Shown: one piece after another, positions 41,997 through 51,222 of the stretch
Layout: each line of letters opens with the position of its first letter
Position numbering within the stretch: position 1 is the stretch's first letter
Source: Bacteroidales bacterium M7
GTDB taxonomy: Bacteria > Bacteroidota > Bacteroidia > Bacteroidales > Muribaculaceae
Reading direction: 5' to 3'
Assembly (NCBI GenBank): GCA_001689515.1
Contig: LUJR01000046.1
Coordinates: 1 to 51,295 of the forward strand
DNA: 51,295 nucleotides
Notes under the pieces: generated by a model
Databases searched by the model: none
Seen by the model: only the letters and a program-made list of their open reading frames with translations
What the model was told of the DNA's origin: nothing
Position numbers and translations under genes: made by a program

Positions 41997-44207
41997 TCAG
42001 CGGAGCTGCTGAGGGAGTGCCATGGGCACGCGGAACTTGGCATTGCGCGGAGCCTTGGCTGATGCAGCTTTCATGTCAGAGCGCTTGCTGACCATCTTGG
42101 CTGCCTTGGTGGTCATGGCATGCTTCTTGGTGATCTTGAGAGCTTTGTGGCTCTTGGCTGTTACCTTGCGGGCTGCCTTAGATGCGGTAGGAAGCACTAC
42201 CTTGAAGAGACCCTGCTTGTTGGAAATCAGTTGAGAGCCTGATTCGGGAATGACTGCCATCATTGAGGGCATCGTGCCGTCAGGTTCTACAATCGCAGCG
42301 GGGAACGAAACCACTCCATTAGCGAGGGTTCCTGCGATGCCGGCATTGATCATGGCTGCATCAGATACTCCGTTTTCAGCGAGATAGTATGAGTAGCTCA
42401 TGAGTTCGAGTGTCTCGTTGTCAGCAGGCCAGCTACCGGCTACGAAAGGCTGTACCTTCACGCACTGGGGATTTGTGGCATCGATGACCATAGACTCGTC
42501 ACCGGGTACGAAATCGTCAAGACCTCCGATGGGGAAGTACTCTGTAGAGTAGGGAGTTACCACACGATACATGCCGGCTTCTGACTTGTGCTTCTGCACG
42601 GGGATGTCATAAGCGATGATGTACTGGTCGGGGATGATGCCGCCCTGGAAGTAGAAGGGGAGGAGCATATCGTCGGTCATCTGACCCATGCCCATGTCTT
42701 CCCAGTTGGCATCTTCGCCACCCATCTCGGTGATGGACTGGAACTTGACACCTACTGTAGATGTTTCAGCTACAGCTCCCTCATTGAGAGAGAAGGCTAC
42801 GAATACGTAGTTGGCTGATTCCTGGGGCACCATATAGCGGAAATTCTTAGAGTTGCCCTCGGTGATGGTGGTTTCGGTGTAGCCATACAAGCCTTCGGGA
42901 CGGGGAACAGCTTCGGGATCTTCCGATTCCTGAATGTCCTCATAGAACTTCTGCACGATCTCTATTGCATCATTGGCGTTTTTGGTCTGTACGAGGCCTA
43001 CCACGAAGTCCTTGCAGTCAGAGCCGATAGCCTTGACTTCGGCATCAAGATATTCCTGAGTCTTGTCGGCGTTGAATGTATGACCGAAGTATGACAGCTC
43101 GAAGGTATAGTCGCCGAGTGATCCGCCGGGGAAGATGAAGTTCATCTGCTTGCTGTTGATAAACTGCGATGTACCGCTGCCTGACTGCTCGCGCATGATG
43201 AATGCGCCAAGACCTACGGCGTTGGGGATACCGTGGAATTCGTCAGTGCCAGGAGTAGCATCAGGGTTGGGCTCCATGAGCCAGCCGCCGAGTACGCTGA
43301 TGGCTTCTGCATAGCCGGCATTGCCGTCAAATGAGTTCAGGTAGATGGGAGATACAAACGAGTCGTAAGCATCGCCGGCACCGAAGAGGTCGATGGGCAC
43401 CTGATATGTCTTGCCGAGGGCAAGTGTCACAGGCTCAGATTCGCCCCAGCTGAAAGGCATTCCAGAAGGATTGGTAGCGTAGGTGTTCCAGAAATCGGTA
43501 GAGTATCCGGGAGGGCAGATATAGAACTCGATGCCTTCGGGCCAACCCTGAGCGAGTTCTTCGTCAGAAGCATCAAAGGGATTGTAGATGCGGTAGTGGC
43601 CCCAGTAGCCCTTGCTGCCTTCAGGCCATTCGGCATCGTCAACCTGCACTTCTGCATCCCATGTAGGATTGGTGAAGAAGCCCATGGTCAGCTTGCCCTT
43701 GCCGAGTGAGCGCCATACAGGCTGCGGATCGCCGGCAGAAATGCTGACAGAGAGTGATACCATATTGTTGGCTCCCAGGGCGAGGCTTGACGTCGATGTG
43801 ATCTTGAGAGCCATCTTGTATGTGCCCTCAGCTGTATTGGTCAGAGTCACGGGGATTACAGCCTGGTCGCTGCCTTCGGCAAATGTAGCCGTGGTGGGGA
43901 AGCTCCAGGGATCAGCCGATGTCATGGGCACGGTGTATTCGCCCTTGGAGTCGGCTGTGAATCCGGCTACGGTAACAGTCTCGGAGCCCGAGGTGGTGCC
44001 GCGGCGCATGACTACGTTGAACACTGGTGAGGGTATCTGGTCGCCGGGCTTGTAGGTAGCGCTCATTGACTTGCGGTCAAAGGTCACGCCCTGTCCGGAG
44101 ATACCGTCTTCATCCCAGTATTTGTCATCGCTGCACGACGATGTCAGGGCTGCCACCGCAGTAAATGCGGTGACTGCCAGGAATGAAAGTTTCTTATTGA
44201 GTTTCAT
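41997..44207 (-). CDS. Surface lipoprotein downstream of SusD, with Lys/Ala-rich tail
   Basis: A 736-aa lipoprotein (signal, lipobox TSSC, Cys25). The N-terminal 180 residues look like two beta-sandwich domains (GVTFDRKSMSATYKPGDQI, then the AVIPVTLTNTAEGTYKMALKI strand pattern). The middle part is acidic and aromatic-rich, as expected of a glycan- or protein-binding surface protein. The last 65 residues are very different: basic, rich in Lys and Ala (KAARKVTAKSHKALKITKK), and low in complexity. Its place after susD suggests a SusE/F-like role in capturing substrate. No enzyme domain is seen. Confidence 0.75.
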   Translation of the reverse strand: MKLNKKLSFLAVTAFTAVAALTSSCSDDKYWDEDGISGQGVTFDRKSMSATYKPGDQIPSPVFNVVMRRGTTSGSETVTVAGFTADSKGEYTVPMTSADPWSFPTTATFAEGSDQAVIPVTLTNTAEGTYKMALKITSTSSLALGANNMVSLSVSISAGDPQPVWRSLGKGKLTMGFFTNPTWDAEVQVDDAEWPEGSKGYWGHYRIYNPFDASDEELAQGWPEGIEFYICPPGYSTDFWNTYATNPSGMPFSWGESEPVTLALGKTYQVPIDLFGAGDAYDSFVSPIYLNSFDGNAGYAEAISVLGGWLMEPNPDATPGTDEFHGIPNAVGLGAFIMREQSGSGTSQFINSKQMNFIFPGGSLGDYTFELSYFGHTFNADKTQEYLDAEVKAIGSDCKDFVVGLVQTKNANDAIEIVQKFYEDIQESEDPEAVPRPEGLYGYTETTITEGNSKNFRYMVPQESANYVFVAFSLNEGAVAETSTVGVKFQSITEMGGEDANWEDMGMGQMTDDMLLPFYFQGGIIPDQYIIAYDIPVQKHKSEAGMYRVVTPYSTEYFPIGGLDDFVPGDESMVIDATNPQCVKVQPFVAGSWPADNETLELMSYSYYLAENGVSDAAMINAGIAGTLANGVVSFPAAIVEPDGTMPSMMAVIPESGSQLISNKQGLFKVVLPTASKAARKVTAKSHKALKITKKHAMTTKAAKMVSKRSDMKAASAKAPRNAKFRVPMALPQQLR

Positions 44208-44263
44208 ATTCTGAGTTGTCTATTGTGATGATAGTAATGGAGGAGAGAGTCTCGTAAGTGGGA

Positions 44264-45874
44264 TTATTCGGTTACCGGCAGAGGACGTTCGGATGACGGG
44301 TTGTTGTCGGCAGCAGAAATCATCTGGTTAGCCTGAAGCTCGCTGTTGGGGATTACATAACGCATCACGTTGCTCTCGGCAGGCACGTTGTAAACCCAGT
44401 TGGCAGGCCAGCCACCGCCGCGGCGGTCGATAGGCTTCTTCAGACGCATGATGTCGAAGTAGCTCAGACCTTCGCCCCAAAGCTCTACACGACGCTGGAA
44501 CCATACCTCGTTCTGGATGTCGGTGGGAGTGTTGGCGTGGCAAGCGTATGATTTGAAGCGGTAAGTCTTGACAAACTTGGTCAGGGTCTGCTTGCCGCCC
44601 TCTGTATTGCCGCTCATTGCTTCACCCTCAGCCTGGATGAGATACATCTCTTCGATACGCATCAGAGGGATGTCCTGGCCTTTGACGGTGTTACCGAGCT
44701 GGTCCTGATAGGGTGCGAACTTGACCTGGTTGTAAGCGGGCATGTCTGCATCCTTGCAATATGCCTGCTGGGCTTCGGTCAGGTTTGCCGACTTCTTCTT
44801 GGAGTCAAGCCACCATCCCTTGCGGGCATCCTTGCCAGGAATCTGGTCGAAGAGATTCTTAGCCACCTGACGCCAAGCGCCTACTTCGGCATATGAGTTG
44901 CCGCAGAGCGAACCCATGTGCGAGGGCCAGTTGACGATACTTGAAGTCACGACGCGGTCTTGCTCGTTGATGGCGATGCCCCACATCCAGTTGCTCTCGT
45001 CGATTGACCACAGACCGGGCTTGGAGGCTGTCTCGAATGACATGGGCTGACCGCCAAACTGTGCGATGGCATCCTTGGCATCGTTGGCTGCCTCAAGATA
45101 CTTGCCCATGGTCAGATTGACGCGGGCGCGGAGACCGTAGGCGGTAGCGAGGCTCACAAGACGCTTGGGCTTGGAGTCAAGCACTGCATCGGGGGTCACG
45201 CGGGCAGCCTTTGCTGCTGTCAGGTAAGAGATGGCATCGTCGAGGTCGTTCATGATCTGTGTGTATACCTCCTGCACTGTGGAGCGCTTTGCACCACCTA
45301 CGGCAGCGATTTCGTCGATGTTCTTGTCAGTGATGATGGGCACACAGGGCTGTGACTCGTGGCCTACGTAGTTAAACTGGTAGAGCTGAGCGAGCACCCA
45401 GTAGTCATAGGCGCGGATTGCCTTTGCCTGTGCCATGTAGAACTGCATGGTGGCATCATTGCTTTCGCCTACGGTCTTGAGCAGGGTGTTGGCAGCCGAA
45501 ATCTGGCTGTACATGTAGCTCCAGGCGAGGTTAGTGCCTCTGCCGTTGACATTGCCGTCAGAGAGGTCGTTTGACCATGAGAACCAGTTATAGCCGGAGT
45601 CGCATCCGAGCATGTCGATGCCGCGGCTGTCAAGAGCCAGCATCAGCGAGGGATAACCGAAGTCGAAGTGCTGTTCGTAGACCGTCATGTATTTGCTGAA
45701 CTCAGCGGTGGTACCTGCCACAGCTGCCACGAGCTTCTCGGGGAACTCCTCGGTCAGATCTTTCTTCTGATCCGTGGTGGCGTAGTTGCCCTCAATCTGC
45801 TGGTCGAGGTCGTTACAAGCCACTAAGGCGAGTGCCGACAGACCGACGGTGAGGAATTTATTGATAGATTTCAT
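44264..45874 (-). CDS. SusD/RagB family nutrient-binding lipoprotein
   Basis: A 536-aa outer-membrane lipoprotein (lipobox LVAC, Cys20) that forms the lid over its SusC partner. The SusD helical part is clear: AWSYMYSQISAANTLLKTV, AQAKAIRAYDYWVLAQLYQF, TVQEVYTQIMNDLDDAISYL, AYGLRARVNLTMGKYLEAANDAKDAI, and the C-terminal IPLMRIEEMYLIQAEG and WFQRRVELWGEGLSYFDIMRLKKP blocks. Starts 55 bases after susC. The substrate cannot be inferred, since no glycoside hydrolase is in the window. Confidence 0.96.
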   Translation of the reverse strand: MKSINKFLTVGLSALALVACNDLDQQIEGNYATTDQKKDLTEEFPEKLVAAVAGTTAEFSKYMTVYEQHFDFGYPSLMLALDSRGIDMLGCDSGYNWFSWSNDLSDGNVNGRGTNLAWSYMYSQISAANTLLKTVGESNDATMQFYMAQAKAIRAYDYWVLAQLYQFNYVGHESQPCVPIITDKNIDEIAAVGGAKRSTVQEVYTQIMNDLDDAISYLTAAKAARVTPDAVLDSKPKRLVSLATAYGLRARVNLTMGKYLEAANDAKDAIAQFGGQPMSFETASKPGLWSIDESNWMWGIAINEQDRVVTSSIVNWPSHMGSLCGNSYAEVGAWRQVAKNLFDQIPGKDARKGWWLDSKKKSANLTEAQQAYCKDADMPAYNQVKFAPYQDQLGNTVKGQDIPLMRIEEMYLIQAEGEAMSGNTEGGKQTLTKFVKTYRFKSYACHANTPTDIQNEVWFQRRVELWGEGLSYFDIMRLKKPIDRRGGGWPANWVYNVPAESNVMRYVIPNSELQANQMISAADNNPSSERPLPVTE

Positions 45875-45929
45875 ATTTGGTTTAATCTTAAGGATAAGTC
45901 TGTTATTGATGGACTTTTATACGCGATTA

Positions 45930-48900
45930 TCAGAACGCTACACGGATACCGCCTGAGATGGTGCGGCTGGGAGAGTATGTGGAGTTCTCTGACGCTGTGA
46001 AGCTCTGGCGGGGGTCAAGACCTTTGCGTGCGCTCCAGAGGGCTACATTCTCGGCAGCACCGTAGATGCGGAGCTCCTGCAGACCGAGCTTTTTCACCCA
46101 GTCTTTCTTGAATGTATAGCCGAGGGTGATGTTGTTGAGGCTGAGGTAGTTGCTTGAAATCAACCAACGGTCGCATGCAGCGGTATATGTGGTGTACTGG
46201 TCATTGGTGGCAAGACGAGGCACATCGGTGTTGGTGTTGGTCGGAGTCCATGCGTTGAGGAGATCCTTGTGCATGGCTTGTCCTATGTAGGCGGTTGCGC
46301 CGCCATACATCAGCTGGCAGTAGGTCTGGTCGATGATCTTACCACCAAACTGGTATGCAAACGAAATCGAGAAATCGAAACCGTATGCATGGAGGTCGGT
46401 GCCGAAACCACCATAAGCCTTTGGCATGAGGTTGCCGGTAGATACACGGTTGGTGTTATAAGCTTGTGTGCCTGATGTGGTGGCGTATTCATTGCCATTG
46501 GCATCCTTTGCCCAGTAGAGAGCAAGACCCGTAGTGGGATCAACGCCTGCATACTTGGTGACGTAGAGCTGGTACATAGACTCGCCTTCGCGGAAGATGC
46601 GGCTGCCTGAAATCCATTCGCCGTTGAGGTCGGGGTGGAGCTTCAGCACCTTGTTGCCAGCCCAGGTGATGTTGGCGTTGACATCCCACTGGATGTTTTT
46701 GGTGTTGATGATGTTGACGTTCACGTCAAATTCCATACCGTAGTTACGCATAGAGCCGATGTTCATGGGCATTGATGAGTAACCGATTGAGGGGCTGGTA
46801 GGCTTGAAGTAGAGCATGTCGGAGGTCTGACGGTTGAAGTACTCGATAGTACCGTCCACCTTGCCGTTGAGGAAGCTGTAGTCGAAGCCGATATTGAAGT
46901 TGTTGGAAGTCTCCCAGGAGATGTCAGGGTTACCCTTGAAGTAGAGGGTGGCATCTGACCATACGCCGTTACCGCCAGTGAGCTGGTACATATCGGTGTA
47001 AGCCGAGAAGAATCCGTAGAAGCCAGAGCTTGATGATGTGCCGAGGTTGTCGTTACCGTTCTGACCGAACGAAGCCTTGAATTTCAACATGTCAAGCCAT
47101 GTCCAGTCCTTGGCGAAGTTTTCCTTGGCGATTTCCCATGCGCCGCTGACTGACCAGAAGTTGCCCCAGCGGTGATCCTTGGCGAAGCGCGAAGAAGCGT
47201 CGCGGCGGAACGAACCCATGAAGAAGTATTTCGAGTCATAGTTGTACTTGGCGCGGAAAAGCAGACCGCGTGTAGCGTAACCGTACTTGAGACCACCCAC
47301 GTTGGGGTTGTCGATGGTGTTACCTACATAAGGTACGAAGGGGTTGTAGAGGTTGCTGCCTGATGCTGATACATACTCGACGTGACGCTCGAGGCTTTCG
47401 TAACCTGCCATGAGGTCCATGTTGTGCACATCGTTGAATGTGCGGCTGTAAGATGCGAGTGCCTGAAGGGTCAGAGCGTTATTGTTGGTTGCCTGTTGGA
47501 TAGCTTGGCCACCGTAGGTCGAAGACTGACCGTAGAGGGGTGTATGGAGGTAGTGCAGACGCTCGTTGTTGGTGGTGTAGCCGAGAGTACCGGTCACGTT
47601 AAGACCTGCGATTGGGGTTACGGTGGCATACCACTTGCCAGTGAAGAAGTCTGTCAGATATTCCTCGGTGTCATAGAGGAGCGCGCTGACTGGGTTGGCT
47701 CCTGACATGAAATTACGTGACAGCCCGTGAGCGTCGTAGTCCTTGCTACCGTAGTCATATACAGGGTTGCCTGTAGCTTTGTCATAGATGATGTTGCCGT
47801 CGGCAGAGCGTAGATACATAGGATATACCGGACCTATCTGATAGGCGAGGAAGAAAGCGTTGCCCGATGAAGAGCTTGCATCGGTATCCTGGTCGCCTGG
47901 GTAACCGGAATTGGTGTAGACATATGACATGTTGGCACCGACCTTGAGCCAAGGCTTCATCTGGTAGTCCACATTGAGGCGGGTAGAGAAACGCTTGAAG
48001 TGGGAGCCCTCGATCAGACCGTCATTGCCGAGATAGCCGGCAGAGAGGTAATAGTTGATCTTGTCCGAAGAACCCTGGAGCGAGAGGTTGTATTCCTGAC
48101 GGAAACCGGTGCGGAAAGTCTCGTCGATCCAGTTGTCGGGAGTATAGTAGTAGCTGCCGTCGGTGTAGCCGAGAGTAGCGTTGGGGTTGATGTCGAAGTT
48201 CTCGTTGAGGAAGAAGTTCTGACCCTGGGGCAGGGTGTAGATCTGGTATCCGAGGCTTGACCACAGGCTGTTGTTGGCAGTGGCGAGGGCTGAGGCTCCT
48301 GACACGCCGCTGACGTAGCGTGCATTGTTGTATATAGCCTGACCTACCATCTTGAGATACTGGTCAGTATCGGTGACCACGTCATAGTTGGGGAGAGCGC
48401 GGGTATTGGCACCCCAGCGAGCATCGAAGGTCACCTTCACTTCGCCGTCCTTCTGACCTTGCTTGGTGGTCACGAGAATGACACCATTGGCACCGCGGGC
48501 ACCGTAGAGGGCTGTAGAAGCAGCGTCCTTAAGCACGGTCATCGACTCGATGTCCTGAGGGTTGAGCTGGTTGATGTCACCTTCATAAGGCAGACCGTCC
48601 ACTACATAGAGGGGGTTGGAGTTGGCGTTGATAGAGCCGACACCGCGGATGCGCACTGTCGGAGCCACGCCCGGCTGACCATTGGAGCTGAGGGTCTGTA
48701 CACCTGACACCTTACCTGACAGGGCTGAAGTGACAGTTGTCACAAGAGCGTCCTGAAGCTGCTCGGAATTGACCACCGAAGCAGCACCGGTGTATTCTGA
48801 TTTCTTTACTGTGCCGTAGGCAACCACCATGACTTCGTCAAGGCGGTTGGTGGAGTTGACGAGCTTCACAATCATGCCGTCAGAGGCAGGGACTGTGGCT

Positions 48901-49139
48901 GCGTGCATGCCCACGTATGACACCTTAAGCTCCTTGACATTGGCAGGGAGTGTGATGGTGAATTGGCCGTCGATGTTGGTCGCCGTACCTGTCCCGCCCC
49001 CGATGGGCATGACAGTGGCGCCTACTAATGGCTCGTCATCCTCGGCGCCGACCACGGTACCTGTCACTGTGCGTGACTGAGCCGAAGCCGATACGGCGAG
49101 TGCGAAGACTGCCACAAACAATAGCAATAGCTTTTTCAT
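45930..49139 (-). CDS. SusC/RagA family TonB-dependent transporter
   Basis: A 1069-aa outer-membrane protein. A signal peptide (about 1-21) is followed by a carboxypeptidase-D regulatory-like domain (VTGTVVGAEDDEPLVGATV, about 24-105), a TonB-dependent plug (RIRGVGSINANSNPLYVVDG; TVLKDAASTALYGARGANGVILVTT) and the 22-strand barrel ending in GGIRVAF with a terminal Phe, as expected for BAM insertion. No N-terminal signalling domain for an anti-sigma factor is seen. The ATG at 49139 is chosen because the upstream extension has no signal sequence. It leads the susC-susD-lipoprotein operon and has a long leader whose promoter lies inside a possibly invertible segment. Confidence 0.97.
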   Translation of the reverse strand: MKKLLLLFVAVFALAVSASAQSRTVTGTVVGAEDDEPLVGATVMPIGGGTGTATNIDGQFTITLPANVKELKVSYVGMHAATVPASDGMIVKLVNSTNRLDEVMVVAYGTVKKSEYTGAASVVNSEQLQDALVTTVTSALSGKVSGVQTLSSNGQPGVAPTVRIRGVGSINANSNPLYVVDGLPYEGDINQLNPQDIESMTVLKDAASTALYGARGANGVILVTTKQGQKDGEVKVTFDARWGANTRALPNYDVVTDTDQYLKMVGQAIYNNARYVSGVSGASALATANNSLWSSLGYQIYTLPQGQNFFLNENFDINPNATLGYTDGSYYYTPDNWIDETFRTGFRQEYNLSLQGSSDKINYYLSAGYLGNDGLIEGSHFKRFSTRLNVDYQMKPWLKVGANMSYVYTNSGYPGDQDTDASSSSGNAFFLAYQIGPVYPMYLRSADGNIIYDKATGNPVYDYGSKDYDAHGLSRNFMSGANPVSALLYDTEEYLTDFFTGKWYATVTPIAGLNVTGTLGYTTNNERLHYLHTPLYGQSSTYGGQAIQQATNNNALTLQALASYSRTFNDVHNMDLMAGYESLERHVEYVSASGSNLYNPFVPYVGNTIDNPNVGGLKYGYATRGLLFRAKYNYDSKYFFMGSFRRDASSRFAKDHRWGNFWSVSGAWEIAKENFAKDWTWLDMLKFKASFGQNGNDNLGTSSSSGFYGFFSAYTDMYQLTGGNGVWSDATLYFKGNPDISWETSNNFNIGFDYSFLNGKVDGTIEYFNRQTSDMLYFKPTSPSIGYSSMPMNIGSMRNYGMEFDVNVNIINTKNIQWDVNANITWAGNKVLKLHPDLNGEWISGSRIFREGESMYQLYVTKYAGVDPTTGLALYWAKDANGNEYATTSGTQAYNTNRVSTGNLMPKAYGGFGTDLHAYGFDFSISFAYQFGGKIIDQTYCQLMYGGATAYIGQAMHKDLLNAWTPTNTNTDVPRLATNDQYTTYTAACDRWLISSNYLSLNNITLGYTFKKDWVKKLGLQELRIYGAAENVALWSARKGLDPRQSFTASENSTYSPSRTISGGIRVAF

Positions 49140-49244
49140 AATTGGGTGAAAAACTTGGTTAAAACATACTGATGTTAAGAATGAACTATCTTTGCGGAAA
49201 TCCCCTGTGCTAAGCACCGTCCACGCATCCTGTCGCGGCGTTAC

Positions 49245-49272
49245 TCCGGGCCGGACAACGTACACTCCGCGC
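49245..49272. repeat. Left copy of a 28-bp inverted repeat (susC leader)
   Basis: The segment beginning TCCGGGCCGGACAACG is found again, inverted and without a mismatch over 28 bases, at 51258-51285. It lies in the susC leader between the promoter and the start codon. Confidence 0.85.
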
Positions 49273-49426
49273 ATGAAGCACGGCTGGGGGAGGGAGAGAG
49301 GCAAGAATCAATGACAACTAGATGTGATGTCAATGGGGCAACGAGCCTGAATATTAGAGGCTTGGGCTAATGTTAAATGCTAAATCGTGGCATCTGACCA
49401 TGACGAAAGATGATAACGATAGGTTG

Positions 49427-49458
49427 CAAATTTACACTTTTTTATGTTTAGTTGCAAA
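49427..49458 (-). promoter_or_regulatory. Promoter of the susC operon
   Basis: On the minus strand TTTG (49455-49458) is followed after 20 bases by TAAATTTG (49427-49434), a full match to the Bacteroidota consensus. The expected leader is about 280 bases. The region 49140-49426 between promoter and gene holds no other gene; it contains the left 28-bp repeat. Confidence 0.75.
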
Positions 49459-49784
49459 TCGTCAACATTTTTTTTGGCATTTTCACGAAAAAACGGACAC
49501 TTTTTTATTGAATTTAAGGCTTTAATTTACGTTTGGTTCGGCATATTGCCAGCAATTATGGTCAATATTGATTGTAATCAGCTATATTTTGCTTGCAGAT
49601 GGCGAATTATGGTGCTTATTGGTGACAAAATGATATTAACATTTCAGTGACGCAATAAATATATTTTTTGACTTAAAAATACTGTTGTATAACATATCTC
49701 ATTGACGGCGCATTTATCATCCAAAAATGTGGTGACAGGAGAAGCCATATGCTGAAACACATAAATCTCATGTCATGGTATAGG
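49459..49784. other. A+T-rich stretch upstream of the susC promoter
   Basis: About 325 bases, strongly A+T-rich, with no recognised gene. A 68-codon open frame on the plus strand at 49444-49650 has no support. Confidence 0.4.
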
Positions 49785-50046
49785 CACGTCGGAGACGTGG
49801 CAGCTGTAGATAGCCCCATACACGGAGCGTTAGCGAACGTACATGGGGTTAAGAGCGTCAGACCAATCAACCTCGGAGAGGTTGTGGCACACCAGCTTAC
49901 GCATGATGTGATGTTCGGGACTAAAATAGATTGAGAACGGTCACAACCTCTCCGAGGTTGATTTGAAGAGGAGTCATGACCCCCATGTACGTTCGCTGAC
50001 GCTCCGTGCATGGGGTTACGCACAGCTGATACGTCTCCGACGTATC
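49785..50046. repeat. Nested inverted-repeat element, copy B
   Basis: Same design as 19149-19402. The ends are short hairpins (CACGTCGGAGACGTG, 49785-49799, and GATACGTCTCCGACGTATC, 50028-50046). Next come CCCCATACACGGAGCG and CGCTCCGTGCATGGGG. The innermost arms, 49865-49886 and 49942-49963, are perfect 22-base inverted copies sharing the CAACCTCGGAGAGGTTG motif of copy A. The sequence between the innermost arms differs from copy A. It lies between the susC promoter and the recombinase gene. Confidence 0.85.
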
Positions 50047-50098
50047 TTTTTGCTTGTTTGGCTTGGTTTCGATGGGGTTTTGCGCCATGCTTGCGTGG

Positions 50099-51142
50099 TC
50101 AGTGGAGGCGTGATGCGCGGTCGAGTAGGGTGTCTTTGATGTAGCGTGAGAGGGCGGCTTCGGTGCGGTGACCTGTGGCGGCGCAGATGACATCACGGTC
50201 ATTGCCGCGCAGACGCATGTTGGTAGCAAAGGTGCGGCGTGCCGTGTGGCATCGTGTCAACTTCCAGCGCGGAAGGGTCTCACGCACGTAGCCTACGGTA
50301 CCGTCTGCCCGGAGGGCGGTATATGTGCGTGTGATAGGGTCATTGAGCGATGCAAGCTGAGGCGTGGCAGCCATCAGTTGCAGCATCTGGTCAAGGCGGC
50401 GGTTGAAGCGGGTATTGGATGGCACACGTGGGAGTGAACGTCCCTCGTCATATCGCTGCAGCACAGCATCCGCCTCGGGTAAGATCCTCACCAGAGACTT
50501 GCGACCAGTCTTTGCTGCTCGGAAGCTGAAATACGAATCCCCTTTGCCGTCGGTGATTATGTTGTCACGAGTCAGTTGCGCGAGGTCGGAATACCTTACG
50601 CCAGTCCAACACATTATTATATATAGGTCGCGCACCCTGCAAAGCAACTGTGACGGCAGCGGGAACCTTGCCATGCAGTGCAGCTCTGTTTCGGTCAAAA
50701 CCACCGCGTCCGTCTCCTCCCTTAATCCCTCGCAACGCATAAACTCCCATGCGAGGTCTTGGATATCTTGAGGTTGAGAACGTATCAGGGCTTTCAGTAT
50801 CTTTATATGGTTGCCTATCGTGTTTAGTCTCAAATGTTTACGGTAAGCAAATGCAACGTATTGCTCATAGAAATCACGGTCAAGCCGGGCAAAAGAGAGC
50901 GTTGTGTAACCCTTTTCTGTAACAAACGCCCTCAGATAGCTGAGAGCGTGGCGGTAGTGCTGTATGGTTTTCGCAGAGACAGGATGTCCGTGTCGGCATC
51001 GCGAGGGCGCCTTGGCTATGAACTGCTCAAAAGCATTAATTACGTCAAGACCGCAATCAACAGGAGATATCAGACACTGCAACCTTTTGTGCGCCAAGCG
51101 TATAGCGCGAATGGGACGGTGTAAAAAACTGGATAAAATCAT
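50099..51142 (-). CDS. Tyrosine recombinase / site-specific integrase
   Basis: A 347-aa tyrosine recombinase. An N-terminal SAM-like core-binding domain (about 30-125, TIQHYRHALSYLRAFVTEKGY) is followed by the catalytic domain. The catalytic set is complete: Arg183 (WTGVRYSDL), Lys211 (AAKTG), His299 and Arg302 (CHTARR), His325 (ATGHRT) and the nucleophile Tyr334 (SRYIKD). This is the Bacteroidota type found in both mobile elements and invertases of surface genes. It lies inside the 28-bp inverted repeats. No excisionase, relaxase or phage gene is visible. Confidence 0.93.
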   Translation of the reverse strand: MILSSFLHRPIRAIRLAHKRLQCLISPVDCGLDVINAFEQFIAKAPSRCRHGHPVSAKTIQHYRHALSYLRAFVTEKGYTTLSFARLDRDFYEQYVAFAYRKHLRLNTIGNHIKILKALIRSQPQDIQDLAWEFMRCEGLREETDAVVLTETELHCMARFPLPSQLLCRVRDLYIIMCWTGVRYSDLAQLTRDNIITDGKGDSYFSFRAAKTGRKSLVRILPEADAVLQRYDEGRSLPRVPSNTRFNRRLDQMLQLMAATPQLASLNDPITRTYTALRADGTVGYVRETLPRWKLTRCHTARRTFATNMRLRGNDRDVICAATGHRTEAALSRYIKDTLLDRASRLH

Positions 51143-51222
51143 AAAAGATGGAATAAGTTAGGATTAGAGATGGTATAGATACGACATCTGATTGTATTGG
51201 ACGCAAGCTGAATCCATAAAGT

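Noticed and set aside
49444..49650. 68-codon open frame on the plus strand in the A+T-rich gap
   Set aside because: It overlaps the susC promoter on the other strand, has no promoter or ribosome-binding site of its own, and shows the residue composition of A+T-rich non-coding DNA.
50099..51142. Integrase as evidence of a prophage or integrative conjugative element
   Set aside because: No phage, relaxase, excisionase or conjugation gene is seen, and no tRNA attachment site is adjacent. The window ends soon after, so an element to the right cannot be fully excluded.
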